A stretch of 5,357 bases of DNA from an uncultured Collinsella sp. (GTDB taxonomy: Bacteria; Actinomycetota; Coriobacteriia; Coriobacteriales; Coriobacteriaceae): contig CABUAL010000136.1 of the NCBI GenBank assembly GCA_902489515.1, positions 1 to 5,357 on the forward strand, given 5' to 3'. Under the pieces are notes generated by a model that saw only the letters and a list, made by a program, of their open reading frames with translations, did not search any database and was not told the origin of the DNA. Shown one piece after another: positions 1 to 5,357 of the stretch. Numbering within the stretch: the first letter of the stretch is position 1; each line of letters opens with the position of its first letter. The translations under genes were made by a program, and so were the position numbers.

Positions 1-444
1 CATGGCATTGTGCCCAAGACAGTGCGCAAGGCCATCAACGACATCTCAAGTTTTATTGCCGAGGCCGAAAAAACCGTGGGTTCCAAGGGGCGCTCGAAGG
101 GCGATTCTCTTGGTCATGGCGCATTCTATACGCCCGATGAGTCGGGCGAGGGCGGCGTGCCGGAAACGGTGGCGCCCGAGCAGACACTTGCGGAGCAGTT
201 GGAAGAACTGCCGCATGACGAGCTTGTGCGGATCGTCGAAACCATGGAAGAGGATATGCGCAACGCTTCTGCCGCCATGGACTTTGAGGAGGCGGCGCGC
301 CTGCGCGATGCCGTCGTTCAGATTCGGGCGATGCTCGAGGGCGCGTCTGAGGACGAGACGATCGAGCGCTTACGTTCGCAGGCCCGCAAGGGTTCCACGT
401 TCGCATCGGGCAGAAAACGCCAGGGTGCACGGTTTAAGAAATAG
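1..444 (+). CDS. uvrB: UvrABC system protein B, C-terminal fragment (5' end outside window)
   Basis: UvrB is the damage-verifying helicase-like subunit of nucleotide excision repair; it is loaded by UvrA and recruits UvrC. The window opens in frame 1 inside the gene, and 147 residues remain before TAG at 442-444. The first residues read HGIVPKTVRKAINDI, the family hallmark at the end of the helicase-like part. A Gly/Ser/Glu-rich linker follows (about residues 24-64), then a UVR domain (about 75-110, containing MEEDMRNASAAMDFEEAARLRD), the helical hairpin that contacts UvrC. About 35 further residues end in a Lys/Arg-rich tail (GRKRQGARFKK), longer than in E. coli UvrB, which ends soon after the UVR motif. 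The GTG at 10 is an internal valine, not a start. A strong hairpin terminator follows at once. The family call is certain; only roughly the last fifth of the protein is visible. Confidence 0.96.
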   Translation, partial: HGIVPKTVRKAINDISSFIAEAEKTVGSKGRSKGDSLGHGAFYTPDESGEGGVPETVAPEQTLAEQLEELPHDELVRIVETMEEDMRNASAAMDFEEAARLRDAVVQIRAMLEGASEDETIERLRSQARKGSTFASGRKRQGARFKK

Positions 445-447
445 CGA

Positions 448-490
448 ACAGGCCCCGAGTTCCCTGTGGAGCTCGGGGCCTGTGTCTTTT
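448..490. terminator. Rho-independent terminator, probably bidirectional
   Basis: Positions 448-459 (ACAGGCCCCGAG) pair perfectly over 12 bp with 472-483 (CTCGGGGCCTGT) around a 12-nt loop. On the plus strand the stem is followed by GTCTTTT (484-490), right after the uvrB stop. On the minus strand the same stem is followed by TCGCTATTTCTT, a poorer but still T-rich tract, and it sits 27 bases beyond the stop of the convergent flavoprotein gene. It most likely ends both transcripts, more strongly for uvrB. Confidence 0.88.
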
Positions 491-509
491 GCGCGCTGGA
501 ATTCGTGCG

Positions 510-2150
510 TTAGAGGTCTGCGATCAGGGCTTCGGCACAACGGATGCCGTCGGTGGCCGCGCTCATGATGCCGCCGGCATATCCAGCTCCCTCACCACAA
601 GGGTAGAGGCCCGGGGTCGACACGGCATGGCACGTTCGGTCTCGGGTGACAGTGATCGGTGAGCTCGAACGAGTCTCCACGCCGGTGAGAACGGCATCGG
701 GGCGGTCGTAGCCTCGTAGCTTTTTTCCGAGTAGGGGAAGCCCCAGGCGGAGCGACTCGACGATATACTGCGGCAGGGCTTCGTCAATTGCCGTCCAGGT
801 CACACCGAGCGGATAGGTGGGCTTTACCTTTCCGGGCGCCTTGCTGGCGCGTCCTGCGAGGAAATCTCCGACGAGTTGTGCCGGTGCGTTCCAGTTGGAA
901 CCGCCCAGGCGATAGGCGGCCGCCTCGCAGGCGCGCTGGAGCTCGATGCCGGCGAGCGGGTCATCGTTGGGAAGGTCCTCAGGCGTGACGTTAACGAGCA
1001 GGGCGGCGTTTGCGTTGCGTCCGTCGCGGGCATTGAGGCTGGCGCCGTTGACGCACAGGTGGCCCTGCTCGGAAGAGGCGGCGACAACCTGCCCGCCGGG
1101 GCACATGCAAAACGAGAACACGCTGCGGCCGTTGGGAAGATGGGCGACGAACTTGTAGGGGGCTGCTCCGAGGGCAGGATGTCCCGCCGAGGCTCCATAT
1201 TGGGCTCGGTCGATGTCGCGTTGCGGATGCTCGATGCGAACGCCCATGGCAAAGGTCTTTTGTGCGAGGGCCACGTTGTGGTCCTTAAGGAGCTCAAAAA
1301 TATCGCGAGCAGAATGCCCGCAGGCGAGGATGAGGTGCTTTGTCTCGATTGGCTCGCAAGCGGCGTCTTGGGACGATTGGACATCAATACCGGTAATGGC
1401 GCCAGACGCGTCGATGTGAATGTCGACGAGCTTTGTTCGATAACGGACGACACCTCCGAGCTGCTCGATGCGCTGGGATATAGCGGTGACAACCGTGGGA
1501 AGGATGTCGGAGCCAATGTGCGGCTTGGCATCCCACAGAATATCGCGGGGCGCACCCGCCTCGACGAAGGTTTCGAGGATAAGGCGATGGGCGGGATTTT
1601 TTGTTCCCGTATTGAGCTTGCCGTCCGAGAAGGTCCCCGCGCCGCCCAGGCCAAACTGGATATTGCTCTCGGGGTCGAGGATGCGCTCCTTTAGAAAGAG
1701 GTCGATCGCATGCGAGCGGCGAAATGCCGGGTCGCCGCGCTCGATGAGCAAGGGCTTAAGACCTGCTTCGGCGAGCGTTAGCGCAGCGAAAAGGCCAGCG
1801 CATCCGGCGCCGACAACGACAGGGCGTTCTTGAGGTGCGTCGGAGACGGGGGTGGGGAATGAAGACCCATCGTCTTCTATCGCGCGTACGCGCGAGCGGT
1901 CACGCTCGGAAACGCTGTCGACCGCTTCTCGCTCGAGGTGGGGACTGGTCAGCTCAACACGAAAGCTCAGGATAAAATGGACGTCTCGTTTTTTGCGAGC
2001 ATCGATTGACTTGCGATGGAGCACGATGGACTTGATCTCGGAGTCCTTGCAACGTAGGACGCGCTTGGCGACTCGCTTGCCAACAATGAGGCAGGCATTT
2101 TCATCGCCGGCTTCATCGAGCGACGCGTTGACTTGGGTGATTTCGATCAT
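510..2150 (-). CDS. FAD-dependent dehydrogenase, COG2509 family
   Basis: This is a 546-residue soluble flavoprotein of the widespread but functionally uncharacterised COG2509 group (annotated as NAD(FAD)-utilizing dehydrogenase). No signal peptide or membrane segment is seen. An N-terminal domain of about 70 residues (with IVLHRKSIDARKK at about 42-54) is joined by a charged linker (about 71-107) to the Rossmann FAD-binding motif VVVGAGCAGLFAA (111-123), whose beta-2 strand ends in an acidic residue (LLIERG). Family motifs follow: GLGGAGTFSDGKLNTG (167-182), GHSARD (278-283), FCMCPGG (347-353) and the C-terminal FAD-contact segment GEGAGYAGGIMSAATDG (519-535). I chose ATG at 2148-2150 because AAGGAG lies 6 nt upstream (2157-2162). 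A longer open frame to 2273 adds 41 residues that run through an intergenic hairpin and the neighbour's 3' end, so it is unlikely. The gene follows the BaiN-like gene in the same direction and converges on uvrB. The physiological substrate is unknown. Confidence 0.9.
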   Translation of the reverse strand: MIEITQVNASLDEAGDENACLIVGKRVAKRVLRCKDSEIKSIVLHRKSIDARKKRDVHFILSFRVELTSPHLEREAVDSVSERDRSRVRAIEDDGSSFPTPVSDAPQERPVVVGAGCAGLFAALTLAEAGLKPLLIERGDPAFRRSHAIDLFLKERILDPESNIQFGLGGAGTFSDGKLNTGTKNPAHRLILETFVEAGAPRDILWDAKPHIGSDILPTVVTAISQRIEQLGGVVRYRTKLVDIHIDASGAITGIDVQSSQDAACEPIETKHLILACGHSARDIFELLKDHNVALAQKTFAMGVRIEHPQRDIDRAQYGASAGHPALGAAPYKFVAHLPNGRSVFSFCMCPGGQVVAASSEQGHLCVNGASLNARDGRNANAALLVNVTPEDLPNDDPLAGIELQRACEAAAYRLGGSNWNAPAQLVGDFLAGRASKAPGKVKPTYPLGVTWTAIDEALPQYIVESLRLGLPLLGKKLRGYDRPDAVLTGVETRSSSPITVTRDRTCHAVSTPGLYPCGEGAGYAGGIMSAATDGIRCAEALIADL

Positions 2151-2156
2151 CGAGGT

Positions 2157-2162
2157 CTCCTT
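2157..2162 (-). promoter_or_regulatory. Ribosome binding site deciding the start of the COG2509 gene
   Basis: AAGGAG on the minus strand lies 6 nt from ATG at 2150. It fixes the start at this methionine rather than at upstream in-frame candidates as far as 2273, none of which has reason to be translated inside the neighbour's coding end. Confidence 0.85.
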
Positions 2163-2167
2163 AGAGG

Positions 2168-2200
2168 CAAGAAAGAGGCCGTCCGGTATCCCAGACGGCC
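2168..2200 (-). terminator. Terminator-like hairpin between the two flavoprotein genes
   Basis: On the minus strand GGCCGTC (2200-2194) pairs over 7 bp with GACGGCC (2183-2177), leaving a 10-nt loop in which two further G-C pairs could form past one mismatch. The descending arm is followed by TCTTTCTTG (2176-2168), a weak T tract. It lies 30 bases after the stop of the BaiN-like gene and only a few bases before the ribosome binding site of the next gene. It may end the mrp/BaiN-like transcript partly, or act as an attenuator or processing site for readthrough. The imperfect T tract suggests incomplete termination. Confidence 0.6.
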
Positions 2201-2214
2201 CGAATGCGTTTTTG

Positions 2215-2220
2215 ATTATA
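2215..2220 (-). promoter_or_regulatory. Possible -10 box upstream of the COG2509 gene
   Basis: The minus strand carries a perfect TATAAT just after the stop codon of the BaiN-like gene. Initiation about 7 nt downstream would give a leader of roughly 55-60 nt before ATG at 2150. No convincing TTGACA-like -35 element is seen 16-18 nt upstream, and there is no extended TG motif, so the support is the -10 alone. Any transcript from here would meet the 2200-2177 hairpin almost immediately. Confidence 0.35.
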
Positions 2221-2230
2221 GACTGCGCGG

Positions 2231-3502
2231 CTACAGGCTGCTTGCAGCGCGAATGCCCGAGAGCCATGCCCACGCAAGGTTAAAGCCTCCGCAATCGGCG
2301 TCGATGTCGAGCGCTTCGCCGCAAACGTAAAGCGGGGCGTCGACAACGCTGCGCGCGCGTAGACTGGGTGTTGAGATGCTCTCGACAGATACGCCACCAC
2401 GCGTGACCTGCGCCGAGCGCTCCTCGGCGGTTCCTTCGACGAGCAACTTAAAGTGCTTGAGGATCGAGACCAGGTGGATGACATCGTTGGAGCCTGGATG
2501 GCACTGCTCGAACGCTGTGCAGACGACGCGGGAGAGTTGCGGGGCAAGCATACCGTCGAGCCAACGGGGATTGCGGGGCGAAAAGCCGCCGAGCAGTTCA
2601 ACGCGCCGGTTAAGCATATCGAGCAACTCGTCTTTAGAGAGGTCGGGGAAAACGTCGAGCAGGATCGTATCGCCGCGCTGTATACGACGGGAGAGGTTGA
2701 AGACAGCGACGCCCGAGATACCGAAGGTTCGAAACAGGACTTCACCGTCTTCGTGCCAGAGCTCATTATGATTGCGGGCGAGCGTCAAGCGGGCGCGGAC
2801 GCGCAGGCCATCCAACGTCTTGAGTGCCGCCCGATCGCCGACGACCGTTGCCGATACGGGGCAGAGGATGGGGCGCAGCGAGGTGAGGGGGAGGCCAAAC
2901 GTATCGGCGATACCGGTGGGATTGCCGCCCGTGGCGATAATTACGGCATGTGCCTGCAGGGCCTCGTTCTTGCGAGGGACATCGGCGAGTGCCTTCCGAA
3001 GCGAGCGGAGCTCCGATTTTCGGTCGTCGTGCTTTTTTGCCTTGAGTGCCCGCGCTGGACGGTCTATTTGGAGTGTCCAGCCTTCGGAAGCTTTGTGCGC
3101 CGAGGCAACGTTGGCTCCGCAGATTAAGGTGATACCCAGGCGATCGCAGACGTTGAGAAGCGCGTCGCGCACCGATTCGGCGCGAAGGGAGCGCGGGTAC
3201 AGCCGGCCTTCCTCGGAGGTTGTCATGATGCCCAGCGAGGAGAAGAAACCCATAAGCTCTTGTTCGGGCTGGGTCCCCATGACAGATTCGACGAATGCGG
3301 GGTGGTTATACCGCTGAGGATCAATCGATTCGTTGGAGAGGTTGCAACGGCCGTTACCGGTCGCAAGGAGCTTAAGGCCGCAGGCGACATCGCACTCAAC
3401 GATGCAGACGCTTTTGCCAGCACGTGCGGCCGTAATGGCGGCGGCGAGGCCTGAAGCCCCGCCGCCGATTACCAGGACGTCATAGAAGGCGCTCGTGTTC
3501 AC
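2231..3502 (-). CDS. BaiN/HI0933-family NAD(P)/FAD-dependent oxidoreductase
   Basis: This 423-residue flavoprotein belongs to the HI0933/YhiN family (COG2081), annotated variously as BaiN/RdsA-family or aminoacetone-oxidase-family FAD-binding enzyme. No signal peptide is seen, so it is probably cytosolic. The N-terminal dinucleotide motif is VIGGGASGLAAA (11-22), followed by the family signature TGNGRCNLSN (48-57), EGRLYPRS (98-105), the strand VIIATGGNPTG (187-197), GEVLFRTFGISGVAV (253-267) and the C-terminal FAD segment CGEALDIDADCGGFNLAWAW (394-413). Length is near the usual 400-420. A Lys/Arg-rich stretch at about 149-182, before the ATGG strand, looks like an insertion. The start is GTG at 3500-3502, immediately after the TAA of mrp, with GAGG 5 nt upstream; no early in-frame ATG exists. 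Family members have been linked to bile-acid ring dehydrogenation in gut clostridia, but family membership alone does not show that activity here. Confidence 0.92.
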   Translation of the reverse strand: MNTSAFYDVLVIGGGASGLAAAITAARAGKSVCIVECDVACGLKLLATGNGRCNLSNESIDPQRYNHPAFVESVMGTQPEQELMGFFSSLGIMTTSEEGRLYPRSLRAESVRDALLNVCDRLGITLICGANVASAHKASEGWTLQIDRPARALKAKKHDDRKSELRSLRKALADVPRKNEALQAHAVIIATGGNPTGIADTFGLPLTSLRPILCPVSATVVGDRAALKTLDGLRVRARLTLARNHNELWHEDGEVLFRTFGISGVAVFNLSRRIQRGDTILLDVFPDLSKDELLDMLNRRVELLGGFSPRNPRWLDGMLAPQLSRVVCTAFEQCHPGSNDVIHLVSILKHFKLLVEGTAEERSAQVTRGGVSVESISTPSLRARSVVDAPLYVCGEALDIDADCGGFNLAWAWLSGIRAASSL

Positions 3503-3511
3503 TTAGGCCTC
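3500..3511 (-). promoter_or_regulatory. Coupled stop/start junction with internal ribosome site
   Basis: On the minus strand GAGG (3511-3508) lies inside the last codons of mrp, followed by CCTAA and then GTG. The mrp stop TAA and the GTG start are adjacent with no spacer. This layout favours terminating ribosomes restarting on the BaiN-like gene. Confidence 0.75.
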
Positions 3512-4333
3512 GTCGGTCTCGTGCGGGGTAATGGCCTCGACGGCAGAGACTGCCTTGGGCAACATGCCATCGGGCAGCGCGGTCTCGACCTCGCCCTTAT
3601 CGCAGGCCTCGGCGAGTGACGGATTGATGGGAAGCGTGCCCAAGATGTCGAGGTTATAGCGCTCTGCGACCTCGGGGAGCTTGCTCTTGCCAAAGACCTC
3701 GATCTTCTTGCCGCAGTCGGGGCACTCAATATAGCTCATGTTTTCGACGATGCCCAGAATGGGGACGTTCATCTTCTCGGCCATGTTGACCGCCTTGGCG
3801 ACGATCATCGAGACCAGATCCTGCGGGCTCGTGACGATGACGATGCCGTCGACGGGCAGTGACTGGAAGACGGTGAGCGCGACGTCGCCTGTTCCCGGAG
3901 GCATGTCGACCAGCAGGTAGTCGATGGGGCCCCACGAGGTCTCGCTCCAGAACTGCCTGATGGCGCCTGCGATGACCGGACCGCGCCAAAGGACGGGGTC
4001 GGTCTCGTTTTGGAGCAGAAGGTTGGAGCTCATGACCTTGACGCCGTGCTCGGAGATTTCGGGCAGCATAAGGTTGCCAAGGGCATGGACGTGGCGTCCG
4101 CTCATACCGAACATCTTGGGGATAGAGGGACCGGTGATGTCGGCATCGAGGACGCCGATCTTGTGGCCGTGACGGGCAAGCTCGGTGGCGATGGCACCGG
4201 TGACAAACGACTTGCCGACACCGCCCTTGCCGGAAAGCACGGCGATGACGCGTTTGACCTCGGACAGCGTGTTCTCCTCAAATTGCGACGGCGACGTTTG
4301 TCCGCCGGCGGCCTGTGCGTGCTCGCAACCCAT
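3503..4333 (-). CDS. mrp: Mrp/NBP35-family Fe-S cluster carrier ATPase (ApbC-like)
   Basis: This 276-residue cytosolic P-loop ATPase belongs to a family that binds and transfers [4Fe-4S] clusters to apoproteins, usually as a dimer. The deviant Walker A GKGGVGKS is at 36-42 with the preceding Gly at 35; DADITGPS is at 63-70, the Walker B-like DMPPGTGD at 143-150, and the cluster-bridging pair CPDC at 204-207. The short N-terminus (MGCEHAQAAGG) keeps one cysteine at residue 3 but lacks a multi-cysteine ferredoxin-like motif, and there is no N-terminal MIP18-like domain as in E. coli Mrp. I chose ATG at 4331-4333 because AAAGGAG lies 6 nt upstream (4340-4346). The open frame continues to 4390, but those 19 codons cross a GC hairpin and lack a better ribosome site. 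Its TAA directly abuts the GTG of the BaiN-like gene, so translation is probably coupled. Which proteins receive its clusters cannot be read from the sequence. Confidence 0.94.
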   Translation of the reverse strand: MGCEHAQAAGGQTSPSQFEENTLSEVKRVIAVLSGKGGVGKSFVTGAIATELARHGHKIGVLDADITGPSIPKMFGMSGRHVHALGNLMLPEISEHGVKVMSSNLLLQNETDPVLWRGPVIAGAIRQFWSETSWGPIDYLLVDMPPGTGDVALTVFQSLPVDGIVIVTSPQDLVSMIVAKAVNMAEKMNVPILGIVENMSYIECPDCGKKIEVFGKSKLPEVAERYNLDILGTLPINPSLAEACDKGEVETALPDGMLPKAVSAVEAITPHETDEA

Positions 4334-4339
4334 GTATGA

Positions 4340-4346
4340 CTCCTTT
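4340..4346 (-). promoter_or_regulatory. Ribosome binding site deciding the mrp start
   Basis: AAAGGAG on the minus strand is 6 nt from ATG at 4333, which is close to ideal. It selects this start over the in-frame ATG 57 bases further upstream. Confidence 0.88.
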
Positions 4347-4355
4347 GTATATGTT

Positions 4356-4369
4356 GGGGCCGGAGCCCC
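4356..4369 (-). other. Stable 5'-leader hairpin with UNCG-type tetraloop upstream of mrp
   Basis: On the minus strand GGGGC and GCCCC pair over 5 G-C pairs around TCCG. The closing C-G pair with a UCCG loop in RNA matches the very stable cUNCGg tetraloop class. No T tract follows, so it is not a terminator. It stands 9 bases upstream of the ribosome binding site, in the predicted leader, and could protect the 5' end or influence initiation. Confidence 0.5.
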
Positions 4370-4388
4370 GTGATGTGACACGAGCGTC

Positions 4389-4418
4389 ATTGTACCCTCG
4401 TTTGCGAGCAGGAGTCAT
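4389..4418 (-). promoter_or_regulatory. Candidate sigma-70-type promoter for mrp and the downstream flavoprotein gene
   Basis: On the minus strand TACAAT (4394-4389) matches the -10 consensus at five of six positions, and ATGACT (4418-4413) matches TTGACA at four of six, with an 18-nt spacer. Initiation would fall near 4382, giving a leader of about 50 nt to the ATG at 4333. The spacer contains CTCGTTTGCGAG read on the plus strand, a short inverted repeat. No better promoter is seen in the 145-base gap. Confidence 0.5.
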
Positions 4419-4478
4419 TTGCGATGCATTTGGGCCGAGCGTGCTTGCAATACGATGGGTCCAAGCGAATGGGCGGGC

Positions 4479-5357
4479 TTACTGAACTTTGCTGGCGAAC
4501 TCGAGGTATTGCATGCGCTGCAGCTTGCCGATCGTCGAGGCGTATGGGCTGTCTTCAGATTCCAAGTCGTAGCGCAGCCCGTCGGCACCAAGGTAGCCGG
4601 CGACATTGATGGTGGGCACATCTGACCTTGTTGCAAGCAGAGCCTTTTGATAGTCGGTGAGCGGGGCGCCGATCTTATTAAGGGTAATGGCTGCAACCTC
4701 GTTTGCCCCGACGGTGTCGTAGACGTTGAGCTCGGTATTGCCGGCGATTTCATAGTTAGCCCAGACAAAATATGTCGACTGATAGATACGGAAAGCGTGG
4801 CTTGCCGTATCTTCCTGAGGGTACAGCTCGTCGTTGAGAGCCGTTGCGGCGCTCGGCTGATGGTCGCCAAAAAAGACAAGGACAACCGGTCTGCCGATAT
4901 TGCGGAGCTCGTTGATAAAGTACTCGAGGTCCCGGTCGGATGCGTTGATGCAAGTAAGATAGGTATTGAGCGCGCTATTGGCGCCCTCGCTGGCTCCCTC
5001 GACCCAATAGTTTGTCAACTCTTCGGCGGGAACGGTGCCATAGTCGTAGCCGCCGTGATTTTGCATCGTGACGTCAAAGATGAACTGCGGGGCTTCGTCG
5101 GTTCTAAGCAGGTCGAGTATCTTGTCGTAGGTGGCGTAGTCGCATACGCCGGCATGGTAACAGGGCGCACCTTCGAAATCGCCGATTGAAAGAAAGTCTC
5201 CAAAGCCCAGCTGCTGATAGATTTTATCTCGATGGTAGTTGACGGGGTTTTGCGGGTGCATAGCGGTAGCGGTATACCCAAGCTCCTTAAGGTCCTTTGC
5301 CAGGCTGTCGACGCCATTCATCTGATATAGCTGATAGGGGATTTTGCCTAATCCGAC
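4479..5357 (-). CDS. LTA synthase family sulfatase, C-terminal part (5' end outside window)
   Basis: The frame is open to the window edge with no stop, so the ATG at 5319-5321 is internal, and the 292 visible residues are the C-terminal catalytic part of a larger protein. The fold is the alkaline phosphatase/sulfatase superfamily, LTA-synthase branch. Counted from the window edge, DVTMQNHGGY (95-104) and VFFGDHQPS (161-169) match the conserved metal/substrate histidine and the metal-binding Asp-His pair. A NYHRDKIYQQLGF segment (40-52) resembles the family's Asn-Arg...Tyr...GF region. Family enzymes are usually polytopic membrane proteins with an extracellular phosphoglycerol transferase domain; the membrane part and catalytic Thr would lie upstream and are not seen. 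The likely role is adding phosphoglycerol-type groups to a cell-surface polymer or lipid, but the substrate cannot be assigned. It ends with TAA at 4481-4479, 145 bases before mrp. Confidence 0.88.
   Translation of the reverse strand, partial: VGLGKIPYQLYQMNGVDSLAKDLKELGYTATAMHPQNPVNYHRDKIYQQLGFGDFLSIGDFEGAPCYHAGVCDYATYDKILDLLRTDEAPQFIFDVTMQNHGGYDYGTVPAEELTNYWVEGASEGANSALNTYLTCINASDRDLEYFINELRNIGRPVVLVFFGDHQPSAATALNDELYPQEDTASHAFRIYQSTYFVWANYEIAGNTELNVYDTVGANEVAAITLNKIGAPLTDYQKALLATRSDVPTINVAGYLGADGLRYDLESEDSPYASTIGKLQRMQYLEFASKVQ

Larger units (their letters stand above)
4334..4478. other. Intergenic region between the sulfatase gene and mrp
   Basis: The gap holds the mrp ribosome site, the GC hairpin and the candidate promoter described separately. 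Its distal half (about 4419-4478) shows no clear terminator for the sulfatase gene. The best candidate is a weak 5-bp pairing (GCTTG at 4443-4447 with CAAGC at 4462-4466) without a T tract on the minus strand. No small ORF with a credible ribosome site is seen. Confidence 0.6.

Noticed and set aside
2..568. Plus-strand open frame in frame 2 over uvrB and the following gap
   Set aside because: The uvrB reading in frame 1 carries unmistakable family sequence; the frame 2 product is Arg/Pro-rich shadow and runs through the terminator.
876..1694. Long plus-strand open frame (272 codons) opposite the COG2509 gene
   Set aside because: It lies wholly antisense to a gene with clear family motifs, has no recognisable domain, and such open antisense frames are common in GC-rich genes.
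2151..2273. Upstream extension of the COG2509 protein by 41 residues
   Set aside because: The extension runs through a terminator-like hairpin and the neighbour's coding end, while AAGGAG precedes the ATG at 2150.
2453..3127. Plus-strand open frame (224 codons) opposite the BaiN-like gene
   Set aside because: It is antisense to a well-supported gene, has a composition typical of a shadow frame and no recognisable motif.
2231..3502. Assigning bile-acid dehydroxylation to the BaiN-like gene
   Set aside because: The family is widespread in bacteria without that pathway, and no other bai gene is in the window.
4334..4390. Upstream extension of Mrp by 19 residues
   Set aside because: The extension crosses the GC hairpin and overlaps the predicted -10 box; AAAGGAG points to the ATG at 4333.
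4647..5189. Plus-strand open frame (180 codons) opposite the sulfatase gene
   Set aside because: It mirrors the coding frame of a conserved enzyme, with no ribosome site or recognisable family feature found.

Overview
This is an ordinary-looking chromosomal stretch from a GC-rich bacterium (close to 60% GC by eye). The gene set is a UvrB with a long tail, an Mrp-type Fe-S carrier ATPase, two old flavoprotein families and an LTA-synthase-type sulfatase. With strong AAGGAG-type ribosome binding sites, this suggests a Gram-positive. My best guess is a Coriobacteriia member such as Collinsella or a relative; this is inferred from protein style and GC, not proven. No mobile element, CRISPR array, tRNA, rRNA or prophage gene is visible.

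Layout: (1) 1-444, plus strand, the 3' end of uvrB. (2) 448-483, a strong GC-rich hairpin between convergent genes, probably a bidirectional terminator. (3) 510-2150, minus strand, a COG2509-type FAD-dependent dehydrogenase. (4) 2151-2230, a short gap holding a terminator-like hairpin and a perfect TATAAT. (5) 2231-3502, minus strand, a BaiN/HI0933-family flavoprotein starting at GTG directly after the stop of the next gene. (6) 3503-4333, minus strand, an Mrp/NBP35 ATPase. (7) 4334-4478, a leader and promoter region. (8) 4479-5357, minus strand, the C-terminal part of an LTA-synthase-like sulfatase whose start lies beyond the window.

mrp and the BaiN-like gene abut with no spacer and are almost certainly one transcript with coupled translation. 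The COG2509 gene follows in the same direction after a hairpin and may be a partly independent third member. The neighbourhood therefore joins an iron-sulfur cluster carrier with two FAD enzymes of poorly known substrate, a loose redox/cofactor theme. The sulfatase (cell envelope polymer synthesis) and UvrB (excision repair) look like separate transcription units. I found no clear sign of a novel system. The most useful leads are the hairpin/TATAAT arrangement before the COG2509 gene and the tight mrp-flavoprotein coupling.
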